Below, in pieces: positions 10,908 through 21,707 of a stretch of DNA of 64,000 nucleotides (its first letter is position 1; every line of letters starts with the position of its first letter). Below the pieces are notes generated by a model. The model saw nothing but the letters and a program-made list of their open reading frames with translations. It was not told where the DNA came from and did not search any database. The DNA lies in assembly GCA_020746875.1 (NCBI GenBank), contig JAGTJL010000005.1, positions 620,001-684,000 on the forward strand, given 5' to 3'. The position numbers were made by a program, and so were the translations under genes. The DNA is from Rhexocercosporidium sp. MPI-PUGE-AT-0058. Lineage: Eukaryota > Ascomycota > Leotiomycetes > Helotiales.

Positions 10908-11860
10908 TCAAAACCGCTCCTCATCGGCAACAACACACCGCTTCATCATCTCACACCTGCCCGCACCCCTCTCATGACTATGAAATGCCGCACAGAACCC
11001 CTCTTGAGGCGGCATTCGATCCCTAAACCTATTGAATCCCTGATCCCTATCCACAAATGCCGCGTTCGCAAGATCAAACAAGAACTCATCACAAATCAAG
11101 TGTCTATGCTCATACAAATCCTCTGCATCAAACCTATGACTCACGACCCTGATGAACAACTTCCTCAGATTCGATCCCACTTTCGTATTAACATAGACGT
11201 AAGATGACAATCTCACAAGATCAATTGTACAAGAACGAGAGAGAAGGGCATCAATCGCGTCGTTCCGCAGACGAGGCATGGAATAACTATCACCAGCGAT
11301 GTACAGCTTAACGAAGAGACCAGGTGCTGTCTCGAGCGGGTCGCAATGGCTACTGGAGCGTTGTGGGATGATGTGAGAGATGCAAATCTCGTCGTGGTAC
11401 ATCCAGTAGCAGAGTGCTTGTATGGTATCGGGACATTGGTTGAGGAGGAAGATGATGCGGTCATCGGGAGAGAGTAAGAGGTTGCACATTTCTGCAAGGC
11501 CAGGACTGGAGGAGAGGAGAACATCTCGGTGGACGCTGAAGGGGATTACGTCGGGTCCGACGCGGAGGCTGATGAGATCTCCTAGAGAGCTGTGTAGGAT
11601 TAGACATCGTGAATTGGATTCGAGAGATGGGCATCTTACTTGAAGAGTCGATGTTTCTTATGTTGACGAGGATCCTCCAGCTCTTGAGAAGGTCGCTTGG
11701 TTATGGCTATTGTCGACGTTGAGGATTGTGATTCACCGTTGTCCTGAGGATGCTCCCCTCCACACGGGTTGATGAGAGAAGGGGATTCTGGATTGGGAGC
11801 CTGCTCCGTCCATCCGCCGTTGAGCTCCTCCTCGGATGGAAAGCCATCTTGGTTGGGCAT
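10908..11860 (-). CDS. BTB/POZ-domain protein, 300 aa
   Basis: Fungal BTB/POZ proteins dimerise and often serve as Cullin-3 adaptors. Two exons, 11860-11640 and 11589-10908, with a 50-nt intron. The first about 70 residues are Ser/Glu/Pro-rich and disordered, ending in a basic patch (RQHKKHRLF). The BTB fold follows at about 74-180: SLGDLISLRVGPDVIPFSVH, then HRDVLLSSSPG, an acidic CPDTIQALCYWMYHDEI segment and LFVKLYIAGDSYSMPRLRND, all typical BTB helices. The C-terminal third is helical with no other domain. An in-frame upstream ATG at 11908 would add 16 hydrophobic residues. I prefer 11860 because the extra residues do not look conserved. Confidence 0.8.
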
Positions 11861-12283
11861 TGCTCGTCTAGCTTGGAGAAGGGATATAAGAGACACGATG
11901 ATGCGCATCCGGAAGTTGGATGACTACCTAGAGTGGAAGGTTGCGTAAAGCAAAGAGTAGAAGAGGATTGTGATGATCAGAGAGAGTACTTATAGAGGTC
12001 GTGAAATCCTACCAAGTTCCACTTTCAGGAACCGCGAAGGCCACTCCTGCCCCATTTGAATATCACAAGTCGGCTCGGTACTACTAACCTCTGAATACCC
12101 AGGATCAGTTGTATTGGTCCCGGGGCTCTCTAATATCTTATTGCTCTGGTATTTGCTTTTAGCCTGCCAGAATACAGTATATACAAACAGGGCTCCAACT
12201 TGCTGGGCAAGCTTTGACAAGGACCGGATATCGAGTCCTCTTGTAGTGTCATTTGGAGCAAACAGCCAAACTGATCTTGCCAA
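11861..12283. other. Intergenic region between BTB gene and EMC3
   Basis: Promoter of the BTB gene plus the 3' flank of EMC3. A 97-codon minus frame starting right after the EMC3 stop has no recognisable features and is treated as untranslated. Confidence 0.45.
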
Positions 12284-13340
12284 TCACACCTTAACCGTCG
12301 CCAAAAGTCTGTCCTCGACACCAGCCAGCGTATACTCGTGAGCCAAAACGGCCAAGTTCTCTGCCTCGCCCTGGAACTGCTTGTCAGGATCGACACCCGG
12401 ACCGAAAATCTGCGCTCCAGCACCTGGGCCCATCTGACCCATCTGCTGAGCCATTTGACTAGCAGCTAAAATCTGTTTAGCATTGTATCATTTCTATACG
12501 AAGGAGGGGCATACCATTATCACTTCCGAGCAAGTAGTTGAACACCGACTGCAGCCCAAAGATACAAAGCACATACCACGAGATAGAAGACATCCACTGA
12601 GGGTCCATATCTCTAGTCGCAACACCCGCTTGCAACATACTCTTAAACTTGATCGTCAAAGGAAATGGCAATTTGACTACCCGAACGAATTAGCACCATC
12701 CATTCATCCACCCATTCAAAAACAGAGGCGCAAGAGAGGCATATAGACGTACTGATAACAAAGCCACTGAAAAAAGCATTAATCCAACCCATAATCAGAG
12801 TCTGCGGCACAATCATCGCCATATTTCCCTTCATCATGCCCATCATGCCCTCCATCGCCGCAGGATCCGTCATAGGATTCGGAGCTGCCTGGCCCTTCTT
12901 ATCAGGCTCCTTGAGGAACGCGCCGCTCTCGTATGCAGTGACCAGGTAGTCTTTGCGGGCTTGAAAGGAGGAGGGCGAGATGACATTGCCGTTGCCGCGA
13001 AGGTTGATGCCGCGTATGAGAGAGCGCTGCTCGCGGATGGCGGGGAGTTCTTGTTTCTTCGGCGCGGTTTGCATGAGTACTGTGGCATAGTGGCGGAGGA
13101 CGCCTGTTAGGATCTGGGCGGTGTTAGTTGCTTGTTCTTTCCCTCACTGAATTCGCCCAAGCTGGAGGAGGAGGGAGAGAGCATACCATGACTACTGTAA
13201 TAGGGATCAAAATCCAATAGCTGCAATCACCATCGTCAGCACATCCATTCATTCCACATCCGCTTCCAAAGCCACAGTGAAAGTCATCCTTACAAGAGCT
13301 GGGGATCCCTATGGATCGTCTGGACAGGAACTTGCGACAT
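12284..13340 (-). CDS. EMC3: ER membrane protein complex subunit 3 (EMC3), 261 aa
   Basis: Core subunit of the EMC insertase, related to the Oxa1/YidC/Get1 superfamily. It inserts tail-anchored and multipass proteins into the ER membrane. Five exons: 13340-13294, 13220-13187, 13113-12753, 12676-12515 and 12465-12284. The total of 261 residues equals the human length. Features in order: TM1 YWILIPITVVMVLTGVL (about 17-33), the cytosolic coil, a Met-rich EGMMGMMKGNMAMIVPQ segment, TM2 MGWINAFFSGFVI, and the conserved LPFPLTIKFKSMLQAGV and MDPQWMSSISWYVLCIFGL. It starts 245 bp from SPC2 on the opposite strand. Exon 2 is only 34 nt. Confidence 0.95.
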
Positions 13341-13584
13341 GATTGCGGTGGTATTGCTCTCTTCGAAATGTTGACTTTTCGAGGGGAGGGGTGAGGTCAA
13401 GAGAGTGAAGGCTGGATTGGCGTTTGCTGATGTTCAAATGGCAGGCCCGCTAACTCGGCTCGCTCCGAGAGCTCAGTCCGGTTCAGTTCAAGACACGTCT
13501 ACCAAGCCAAACCGCGCCTCGCTCAACTCGAGAGACATCTCCTCTCGAACTTCCAGACTTCCAACAACAACAATAACCGCAAAG
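13341..13584. promoter_or_regulatory. Bidirectional promoter between EMC3 and SPC2
   Basis: 244 bp separate the two start codons, so the genes of two ER-translocon-associated machines share regulatory DNA. It has C/G-rich and CT-rich stretches and no TATA box that I can see. Confidence 0.6.
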
Positions 13585-14406
13585 ATGGCAGTTTCACAAG
13601 AGAGAATATCAGTGCACTCACTGGCAGGTACGTCAAATCCCCAATTTGGTTCTCATCAGTGAACCAATTCCCCTTCAAAAAATCCCCAACCCCCAAAGAT
13701 ACTTACTTGCCTACAAACAAGCACCCAACTAACCCCCCTCCCAGACCTCAAAAACACCTCCGACGACGCCATCCCCGCCTACCTCAATTCCCTCAGCTTC
13801 AAGCAATCCCACACCCTGACCGACACCCGCCTCGCACTCGGCTACTCTGCCTTTGCCATCTGCGCCGCAACCTTCTACTGGGACTACAAGCTCGGCTTCG
13901 ACAACACAAAGTACTACACCGCGGTCGCCGTGCTCCTCTACACGCTCCTGAACGGCATCCTGACATTCTGGATCTGGGGCGTCGAGAAGGGAACCGTCTA
14001 CATCGGCACGAACGCCGCAGGCGACAAGATCCAGGTTGCGTCGAAGACGGAGAAGCATGTACCGATTTACAATCTGACGGTCACGACGTGGAAGAAGGGG
14101 AGTAAGGAGGGGAAGGTGGTGGGGATCAAAAAGCCGTTTACGCAGTGGTTTGATAAGAAGGGCGGGTTTGTGGTGTTGCCGTTCCAGCAGATGATTGCGA
14201 GTGCGGTTGAGGTGGTGGGCAAGATGGATCCGGGGAAGGTGGTGAAGAAGGAGAAGAAGGTTGTTAGTGTTGAGGATGGAGAGGAGAATAAGAGTATGGA
14301 TGATAAGTGGGCGAGTCTGCTGGCGGAAAGTTCGGGCGTTAGTCTGGGTGGGGAGGAGACAGCGACACCAAAGTCGTCGAAGAAGAGGAGTAAGAAGACG
14401 ACATAG
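13585..14406 (+). CDS. SPC2: Signal peptidase complex subunit 2 (SPC2/SPCS2), 234 aa
   Basis: Non-catalytic subunit of the ER signal peptidase complex, thought to couple it to Sec61. Exon 1 is 13585-13627 and exon 2 is 13745-14406. The join gives ISVHSLADLKNTSDDAIPAY, the family N terminus. Two TM segments follow: LALGYSAFAICAATFYWDYK (about 44-63) and YYTAVAVLLYTLLNGILTFW (about 72-91). A soluble lumen/cytosol domain follows, then a Lys-rich C terminus (PKSSKKRSKKTT). The length of 234 residues is typical. Without exon 1 the protein would lack the conserved start. Confidence 0.92.
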
Positions 14407-15193
14407 GATGAACTTGCAGAGTGGCTTGTGTATGAATGAGCACGGTGTACTTTGAGGGTTTGGAAGCGCAAAATTTGAGGGCTGAAAAGGGCAGCATGGC
14501 TGGAGGCGTTTAAGGCAGTCAAACTCAATGCTATGGTTTTGGTCCAGTGTTCAGATCAATTTTTACGTCCAATTTGCATTTGCTATCCTGGGTGCAGTCG
14601 ATGCATTACTTTGGCAAAGTACTGCAGTTCCCTATGCTACCTCTGTATGGAATGGGCTGGTCGAGTACACCTTGTGCATTCAGGATATTGAGAAGATACA
14701 ATATTAATTTCAGAATCCGGGCTATGGACGTTGATCTCCTCAAACGTCCTGAGGCACGTACAAGCCCCGAATGCATTTCAACAACCTATTCCTCTAACGA
14801 CGTTCGCCCAAACAAATCTTCAAATCCCAACTTGGGTCACCAACTTCTGTCGGGCATTGGTAGCTCCTAACATCCTAGCAATGTCCGTAAATTCTGGAAT
14901 CACACAGCATTGTTTGATGGCACACCGTTTTAGGCAACTCATTTACGTCTCACGAAGCCACAGAGATTAAACTTAGGCAGTGGAATATAGTGTCTTAACC
15001 GTAGTCATTTTTCTCGATATTTCGTAGCAGCATTGCATCGCTTTTATCCATTCTAAAACGCCATCGCTATGCAACCCCATCGGTGATCCAACCCAGCCAC
15101 AAACCCATCAAACACAGCATCAAGAAGAGTAAAGCAATCAAATTCACGAAGAAACCCATAAGTAAAGTAGAGCAGAGTAAACAACCGACCGAT
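14407..15193. other. Convergent intergenic region
   Basis: 3' flanks of SPC2 and MMS19. Two overlapping short frames (14547-14970) are not protein-like. Nothing else seen. Confidence 0.45.
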
Positions 15194-18100
15194 CTACTTC
15201 GCCCGATCAGACAAGATAAACCACTGCGCTCTACACTCTGCAACCTTTCCCCTAACATCCCCCGAGATATCATCCTTTGCCGAATCCAGCTCCGTCATGA
15301 TCTTAATCGAACGCTGAAGTAGCAAGGAGGGCTTCACCAGCTTAATCAATAAGATCAGAATATCACCCGCAAGGACACGACACTCGATGGAACAATCCGA
15401 GGGAGAATCATAGGTGTTGCGCAAGCGATCTAGGACGCGGTTCAAGACTGAATCGAGGTGTTCCTCGATGACTGCTGGATGGCGCGGTGTCAGTTGGAGA
15501 AGGGTCTTCATGAATGCAGTTTTGGCGAATTGTTCGTCTTTGACTGCGACGCCTTCAAGAATTATAGGGAGGAGCCGGGAAGCTGGAATACCTTCATTTA
15601 GTTGAGTAGGAGACATGTAGACGAGGATTCCGGAGATCGCGATTAAGTATTTTTCCTTCAGGGCCTTATCGGTGGCGGCTTGCCAGAGTGTAATCAGAGG
15701 GTTGACTACAACAGCGAAGGACTTGGAGTTTCTCAGCAGTCGGACAGCGCAGAAGTTTTCCTTTGTGAGTATTGGAGATGGGGCGAGTAAGATTCGGAAA
15801 GACTGAGCGACTTTGCGGCCGAGGACTGGGTTCTTGATGCCATCGATCATGAGGCCGATCAGAGGTTCCAAACTTGGATCGAAGGCTGCTAACGATGCTG
15901 CGGTGAAGTATGCTAGTGTTTGGTAGACTTTGGGGGCCTGTCTGGTGCTTGCAGACTTCGATTCCTCCACTAGTGTCTTCATGAGATCCAAGAGCGTAGT
16001 TCCATCTCCCAAAGTCTCCTTGGCAGCGCCAAATTTATTTACCAATAGCTGAAGCATCTCATGAGTAGACTCTAGAGAAGCTCGAGAGCTGTCCTTGGGC
16101 ATGTTGAGAGAATTATGGATCATTGCAGCAGCGACTTCACCGGCTGGGAGACGTAGTTCATCCTTGCTCTAAAAGAAGACAGTTAGTGCGTAAATAGGGG
16201 GTGTAGGGCGAGAAAACCGTACCTTTGGTTGCATTCCTGCAAGGAGCGACATGGACAAGATATTCGCAAGACACTTATCTGGTGGGCCTTGCTGGAGATT
16301 CTTCTGTGTAGTTGCCAACAATCCATCTCCGGTGTGTGTCAGAAGAGACCAGATCGCACTGGGTTCCTTCGGGAATTGGTGGTTCCAAGAAAGTATGAGG
16401 TTGTTTGATGGAGTCGTCAGCTTCGAACGCATGGCTAACATAGTCGCTCGTCCTACCATTCTCACCAATTTGTCGAGATCACTATCAAAGCTGGAAGGCT
16501 TAAGACCAATGAATAATTGACCGTTAGAGTCTACCTTTTGTACAACAATCTCTCGGAACAAGGCCAGAATAATATAGTCGTACGGACCCTTAGTTGGGTC
16601 ATTCAACAGAGGAAGTTGCGTGGCGATGCGGGCTCCTTCCAGAGTCTTGTCGAACGTCATGATAGCGTTGGCAATGGTAGCAACTAGTGCAGCGGCATAT
16701 CGCAATTGCCCATCGATGCTCATAACATTGACGAACTTGGTCAGAAGCTTCTCAACCATAGCGTCGAAGTTTCTGTGCCAGAAGCTACTCGCCGCAGTGA
16801 CAGGTGTGACATTTTCAACCTCTTTCTTACAGATAACAGTGCAGCAAATTTCGGTCAGTGACTCCAAATAGCCAAGAATAGCATCCAGCTCACATTCAGA
16901 CTTCTCTGGGTCGGTCGAGATCTTCTCAGGAAGTTTTTGGAGGAAGTCCAGCAGCGTATTTCCCCGGAAAATGGTCGGTTCGATGGAGCAGATTTGCTGT
17001 AAAGATTCCACCACAGTTTGTGCAACCTCGGGGTCCTGTACCGAGCTTGTGGCAAGCTCGTTCAATTTCTGAACAATCATACCTTGCTCGACGGTAGACA
17101 GGTATCCTGGAATTTGGAAGAGCAGAGTCAATCCCTTGATTGCCGCAACACTAAGGGATGGATCAGGAGAAGATCCTGCAGAGGCCTCGGAATTGGCAAA
17201 AGCACCAAAGTAAACATCGACCAAGTTCTGAGAGAACTTTGAGAAATCCGTTGTCAATTGCGTCATGTTCTGCGTGTCCAAAGCGAGCATAGCAGTTGAA
17301 CTGGCGGGGTACGTGGCTTCAGGATTCGAAATATCCGGCAGCGCAAGTCGAGCGACAAGAAGGTTATTGAAGACTCCAAGCAGGAGAGTTTTCTCAGACC
17401 CGAGGCGCAGATCCTGCCAAATTGTAATCATACTTGGAAGGACCTCCTTGAAAACCAATTGGAAAGCGTAGGGTGATCCGGATGCAATTGCGCTCAAGAT
17501 CATACCTGTGGAGCGCATGAACTGCTTCTTGGAGTCATGTAATCGCTCTTTGCATTCACTTGCAGCGGGGAGTACGTAAAGCGCCAGAGAGCTTTCCGAG
17601 CTTGTCCAATCATGGGAATTTTGACTGAGTTTGGAGCTCAACGCATGGAAAACTTTCAAACTAGCTCTGATGAAATCATCGATATCTCCGTTCCAGACCT
17701 CAAACTTGAGTGAATTCCAGACTTTGATGGACCATGGTTCGATTGCTGGAACGGAATAGGTCTCAATGCATGCAGCAAGAGTTGCCAAAACCTCATTCTA
17801 GTTTGCGTCAGTTTATGATAAATTGGATTTGACTGGAATCTCACCTTCGTAGTAGCAGACAGATCGTGGGTAGTGTCCAATTTTTCCAAGCACATTGAGA
17901 TTGAATTCCTGGCATAAGAATCATTCGATAGAATGCATTCGAGTAGCATCTCTCGCAATTCCTCGGAGGTAGGTTTAGATAGTGGCTGCGTCGATCCACC
18001 AACAGTCACTGGCCAGTATCTATAGAAAGAATCCCATAGCGTCTGGAACTCGTCGGCTTCAAGATCCCACTCCTTGCTAAGGTATGTGTATAGTTGGAAA

Positions 18101-18850
18101 AGGACACCCAAGCAGATTGGGGTTTTCTCAAACTCTGCAATGCCAACGAGACCGCCGATGAGAGGAGGAATCGAGGAAGATTTGAGCAGTGCATCACCCC
18201 GTGATTTGATTAGTGTCTCTACCAAAAGGTAGAGAGTTTGGCGAGCCGCAGGCCTCAGATCCTTGAATCTGTTCTGCTTGGAAAGACTGAAGACTGCCGA
18301 AGCAACAGTAATGGATTCCCCTGGGGGGAAGTGGTTCCATCTGATGATGACTTCTAGGCAAGATGCGACTTCGTGTATACCAGCGCGGAAAGAAGGTAGA
18401 CCATTGGTATTTTCCAATCTGCTGCAAAGATAGTCGGAAATGAACTTGGCTATCCAAGAGAGTTAGCATTCGGATGAGGAACGATGAGGAAGAAATCCAC
18501 CTGTATGCCTGGATGGTTCAACTGTGAGTCTCCCCAGGACTCTAGACAAAAGTTCTAGGCCTGTGAGGTGTTAGATACTGTCAGAGATCTGGGAGAATGA
18601 TAGATTGTACCTCTTGCCACGGCCACCAAGTCCTCGTCGGAGTGGATATATGGAGCCAAGTCCTTGACAAGGTTCTCTATAGAGTACACCGTCAATTCAA
18701 TCGCTGGTCTCGGTCAGTTGATTGGTATTTGAGGCATGACCTTCTGTTCTTACATCCAGCATAGTCTGTTACGATTTCCTGTTCCTTCTCTGCTTGACCA
18801 CCGCCGAGGTGTGCAGCCCCAATCCAGTCTTGAATGGTGAAGAGAGGCAT
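15194..18850 (-). CDS. MET18: MMS19/Met18, cytosolic Fe-S assembly targeting factor, 1134 aa
   Basis: HEAT-repeat scaffold of the CIA targeting complex (with Cia1 and Cia2). It delivers Fe-S clusters to nuclear proteins such as XPD, DNA polymerases and helicases. Six exons: 18850-18754, 18703-18611, 18560-18501, 18449-17845, 17797-16223 and 16168-15194. N-terminal block: IENLVKDLAPYIHSDEDLVA, then LELLSRVLGRLTVEPS (about 45-75), the classic MMS19 N-terminal motif. The rest is alpha-helical HEAT repeats, with the C-terminal repeats near residues 990-1120 (AVRLLRNSKSFAVVVNPLIT). The length fits fungal orthologues. Exon lengths sum to 3405 nt with no internal stop. Confidence 0.93.
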
Positions 18851-19828
18851 TGTAAAACCCCTCTTTCTTGCGCGGGGTGAGAGGGTGTCTCTTAGTGCAT
18901 GTGAGCTGCTCCTTTGAGGTAGTGGAATCCGAGAACCAAAGTCGAGGCTGGTTCGAGAAGTGAGCGTGGTTCGAGGTTTTTCACAAGTTGAAGTTCAAGA
19001 GTTGAGTTGAAGGCGTTTCTCAGCCTTGCCGCTAACAATTGAACTGCCTCTTATCGAGCCGCTAGGCAAGGATAATATCCGGACAGTTGCAATTACTTCT
19101 CCGAGGGTGCGCGAATAAGAACTCTGCTAGAGAAAATGTGTCAATGTAGCTGCGGAGGCGTGAGCTTGAAACTCAAACATGTATTTGTTTCAACAAGCAA
19201 ATAAACAAAGGGTAAAGTATATATAATTGGAAGTCTGTGCTAGGGTTTGAAATATGCTGAGGTAAGTAGTGGGTTAAAGCAGCACTCACTAAGTGGGCGT
19301 CGGTCAAACAATCACTGACTCCAGAAAGCATTTCGGGTCGTCGTGAGCTAATAGTTGTGAATTTACACATCTGGGAATTCTTCTATTTAGTGGCTCATGA
19401 ACTCACCAAGAAGAATGATTTACATTATAGATTTCTGACAAGACGCTGGATTTATTGTCAATACTCTGTTCATTTCATCATGCCTCAAGGCAAGCCCAAG
19501 CAAATATTCCACGAGAAGGTAGACATCTGATCAGTTTGTGTGAACAAAGAGTTGAATCACCTTTTGATGCGCTGCTATGCTCTCCGTCTTAAAAAGTGTG
19601 AAGTAGACCAAGACGGTTGACAGAGCAGACCCTTAAAGGCGGCAACTAAATTACCCCTCCAATTTCCCCTCGTCTTATCGCTCGATAACGGAAATTTTTC
19701 TCAAGAACTCTTTTCTTGTTCCCATGAACAAAGAATTGTCCAACGGCCGCCCGGGCATTGCAATTTGCAGATAAAAGCACCATCACTTACATCGCATCGA
19801 ATTGCACGCTTTGTGTTAGCTATCCAAG
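18851..19828. promoter_or_regulatory. Divergent promoter region of MMS19 and MTD1
   Basis: 978 bp between the two start codons. No gene seen; a 65-codon minus frame at 19173-19370 is not protein-like. Confidence 0.45.
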
Positions 19829-21187
19829 ATGTCTTCCGAAACTGCGAATCCTCCGAAGTTTGCCCCTGAGTTGACTACCCCTCCATCGGCCGTCCCAACC
19901 TGCAAAGTAATCCTAGCGAACACGATTGCGAAGAGCTTACTTGGAGAGGTGGCACAAGGGTTGACGGAGTTGGATTTCAAGCCGAAGTTGGTTGGGTTCC
20001 TGGCGAATGAGGATCCTGCTGCGCAAGTGTATGCTGAGTACTCAGCAAAGACTTGCAAGGAGAAGTAAGTGTTGAAACAATTTCTTCGATTCGAGACGTC
20101 CGGGCCGCAGGATAATTTAAGCATGCTTGGGTTCTATCAGTAGATGTTCTAAAAAGGGAAGAGCGGTGAAGAAGCTTCAAGTGTAGCATTGGAGCACTAT
20201 CAAGTGTAAGCAATATATGGAGGATGTAGGGTTTTGTCTATCGCTCTTATAGCTCTCGTGGCTCGAAATACTTATTGTGTCTGACCTTCAACATTGCTTG
20301 AAAACGACTCAAAACATACAGAAATACTTGCTAACATCTCACAGTGGCTTCCTCTTCGAGATCCGCACCATCTCCAAAGAAGACGTTGAAGAAGCAATCC
20401 TAGCCGCAAACAACGACCCCTCAGTCCATGGCATCATCGTATACTACCCCATCTTCCCCAGTACCTCCCGCCAAGATTATTATATCCAACAACTCGTCTC
20501 CCCAGCGAAAGATGTCGAAGGTCTCTCCCACAAATACGTATTCAACATGTACCAGAATGTCCGATTCCTCGACCCTCCTACGAATCAGCACAAATCAATC
20601 CTTCCTTGCACACCTCTCGCTGTTGTTAAAGTCTTGGAATATCTGCAGATATATAATACGGTTATTCCGTATGGGAATAGGTTGTTTGGAAAGACCATCA
20701 CTGTCATAAATCGCTCTGAAGTGGTTGGAAGACCATTGGCTGCTCTACTCGCGAACGATGGAGCTCACGTCTACTCGGTTGATTTGGATGGCGTACAGCT
20801 CTTCACACGTGGCACTGGGATCAAGAACCACAAGCATGAAGTTCAACAAAAGGAGGGCTGGGAATTGGAGCGATGCTTAGGTCTGAGCGATGTTGTGATC
20901 AGCGGCGTGCCAGGCAAGAACTACAAGGTGGACCCAAAACTGATCAGAGACGGGGCTGTTTGTATCAACTTCTCCAGTGAGAAGAACTTCGATTCTGCAG
21001 CTGTAAAGGAACATGCTAGTATATACGTACCTGCTATTGGAAAGGTCACAATCGCAGTACTGCTAAGGAATCTGTTGGTAAGTACTTTTTCTTCTCTTAT
21101 AAACACACTCCAACATAGTCCCTGTTCGCTAATCGCTCTCACCATGTACAGAGACTTTCCAAGGACAATGCAGCAAAGAAAGAATAA
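19829..21187 (+). CDS. MTD1: NAD-dependent methylenetetrahydrofolate dehydrogenase (MTD1), 334 aa
   Basis: Cytosolic enzyme oxidising 5,10-methylene-THF to methenyl-THF with NAD+, part of one-carbon metabolism for purine synthesis. Three exons: 19829-20064, 20345-21077 and 21152-21187. The final exon codes only for RLSKDNAAKKE. Domains: an N-terminal THF-binding domain with VYAEYSAKTCKE (catalytic Tyr/Lys region) and VHGIIVYYPIF. The Rossmann domain follows with TVINRSEVVGRPLAALLAND (about 165-185) and DVVISGVPG. The acidic/neutral insert after the Rossmann strand (RGTGIKNHKHEV) fits the NAD-specific fungal type, not the C1-synthase type. The first intron is long (280 nt). Confidence 0.92.
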
Positions 21188-21707
21188 ATGTTGATTGCGT
21201 CAATATACAAATAACTTTGAGGAATGGGAAATCGACGGCGGATTTTGTACAGGGAGTTTTGGGGCATAATATAGAGGCGCTACGGTAGCTGCTAAGAGAA
21301 GCAATGGAGATGAAAAGTGCAGGAGAGAAAGTTTCCTACCTGCTTGCGTCCCGAACTTCATCATGCTGCTTCCGAACATGGATATGATATCTTTTGTGGA
21401 TTATCCAGACGCTGACGGAAAGAAGGTCAAATGATGGGATGAAGTGATAGAGATCACAGAAACTTATCTAACGATTTTCGAACAACGCTTCACTTCGTCG
21501 TGTGAAGTCCTGGTAGCTAACTTCAATACCCCGCATTTTCCGCCCCCAATTGACCGTTAGATGAGCGATCAAATATCAAACACTCTCAAGACAAAGGATA
21601 AAGGCATCGGATTCTACAAACAAGCCTACTCAAGAAATCAGAAGCGAGCACCCAAGATACTTCCACTCCAAACGCCAATCCTTCACTCAATAGCCTCCAT
21701 AAAGATC
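21188..21707. other. Convergent intergenic region
   Basis: 3' flanks of MTD1 and of the macrodomain gene. No gene seen. Confidence 0.45.

Noticed and set aside
10806..11207. 133-codon plus-strand frame
   Set aside because: Antisense to the BTB gene, whose domain motifs are clear on the minus strand.
13659..14105. 148-codon Arg/His/Pro-rich plus frame
   Set aside because: Out-of-frame shadow of SPC2.
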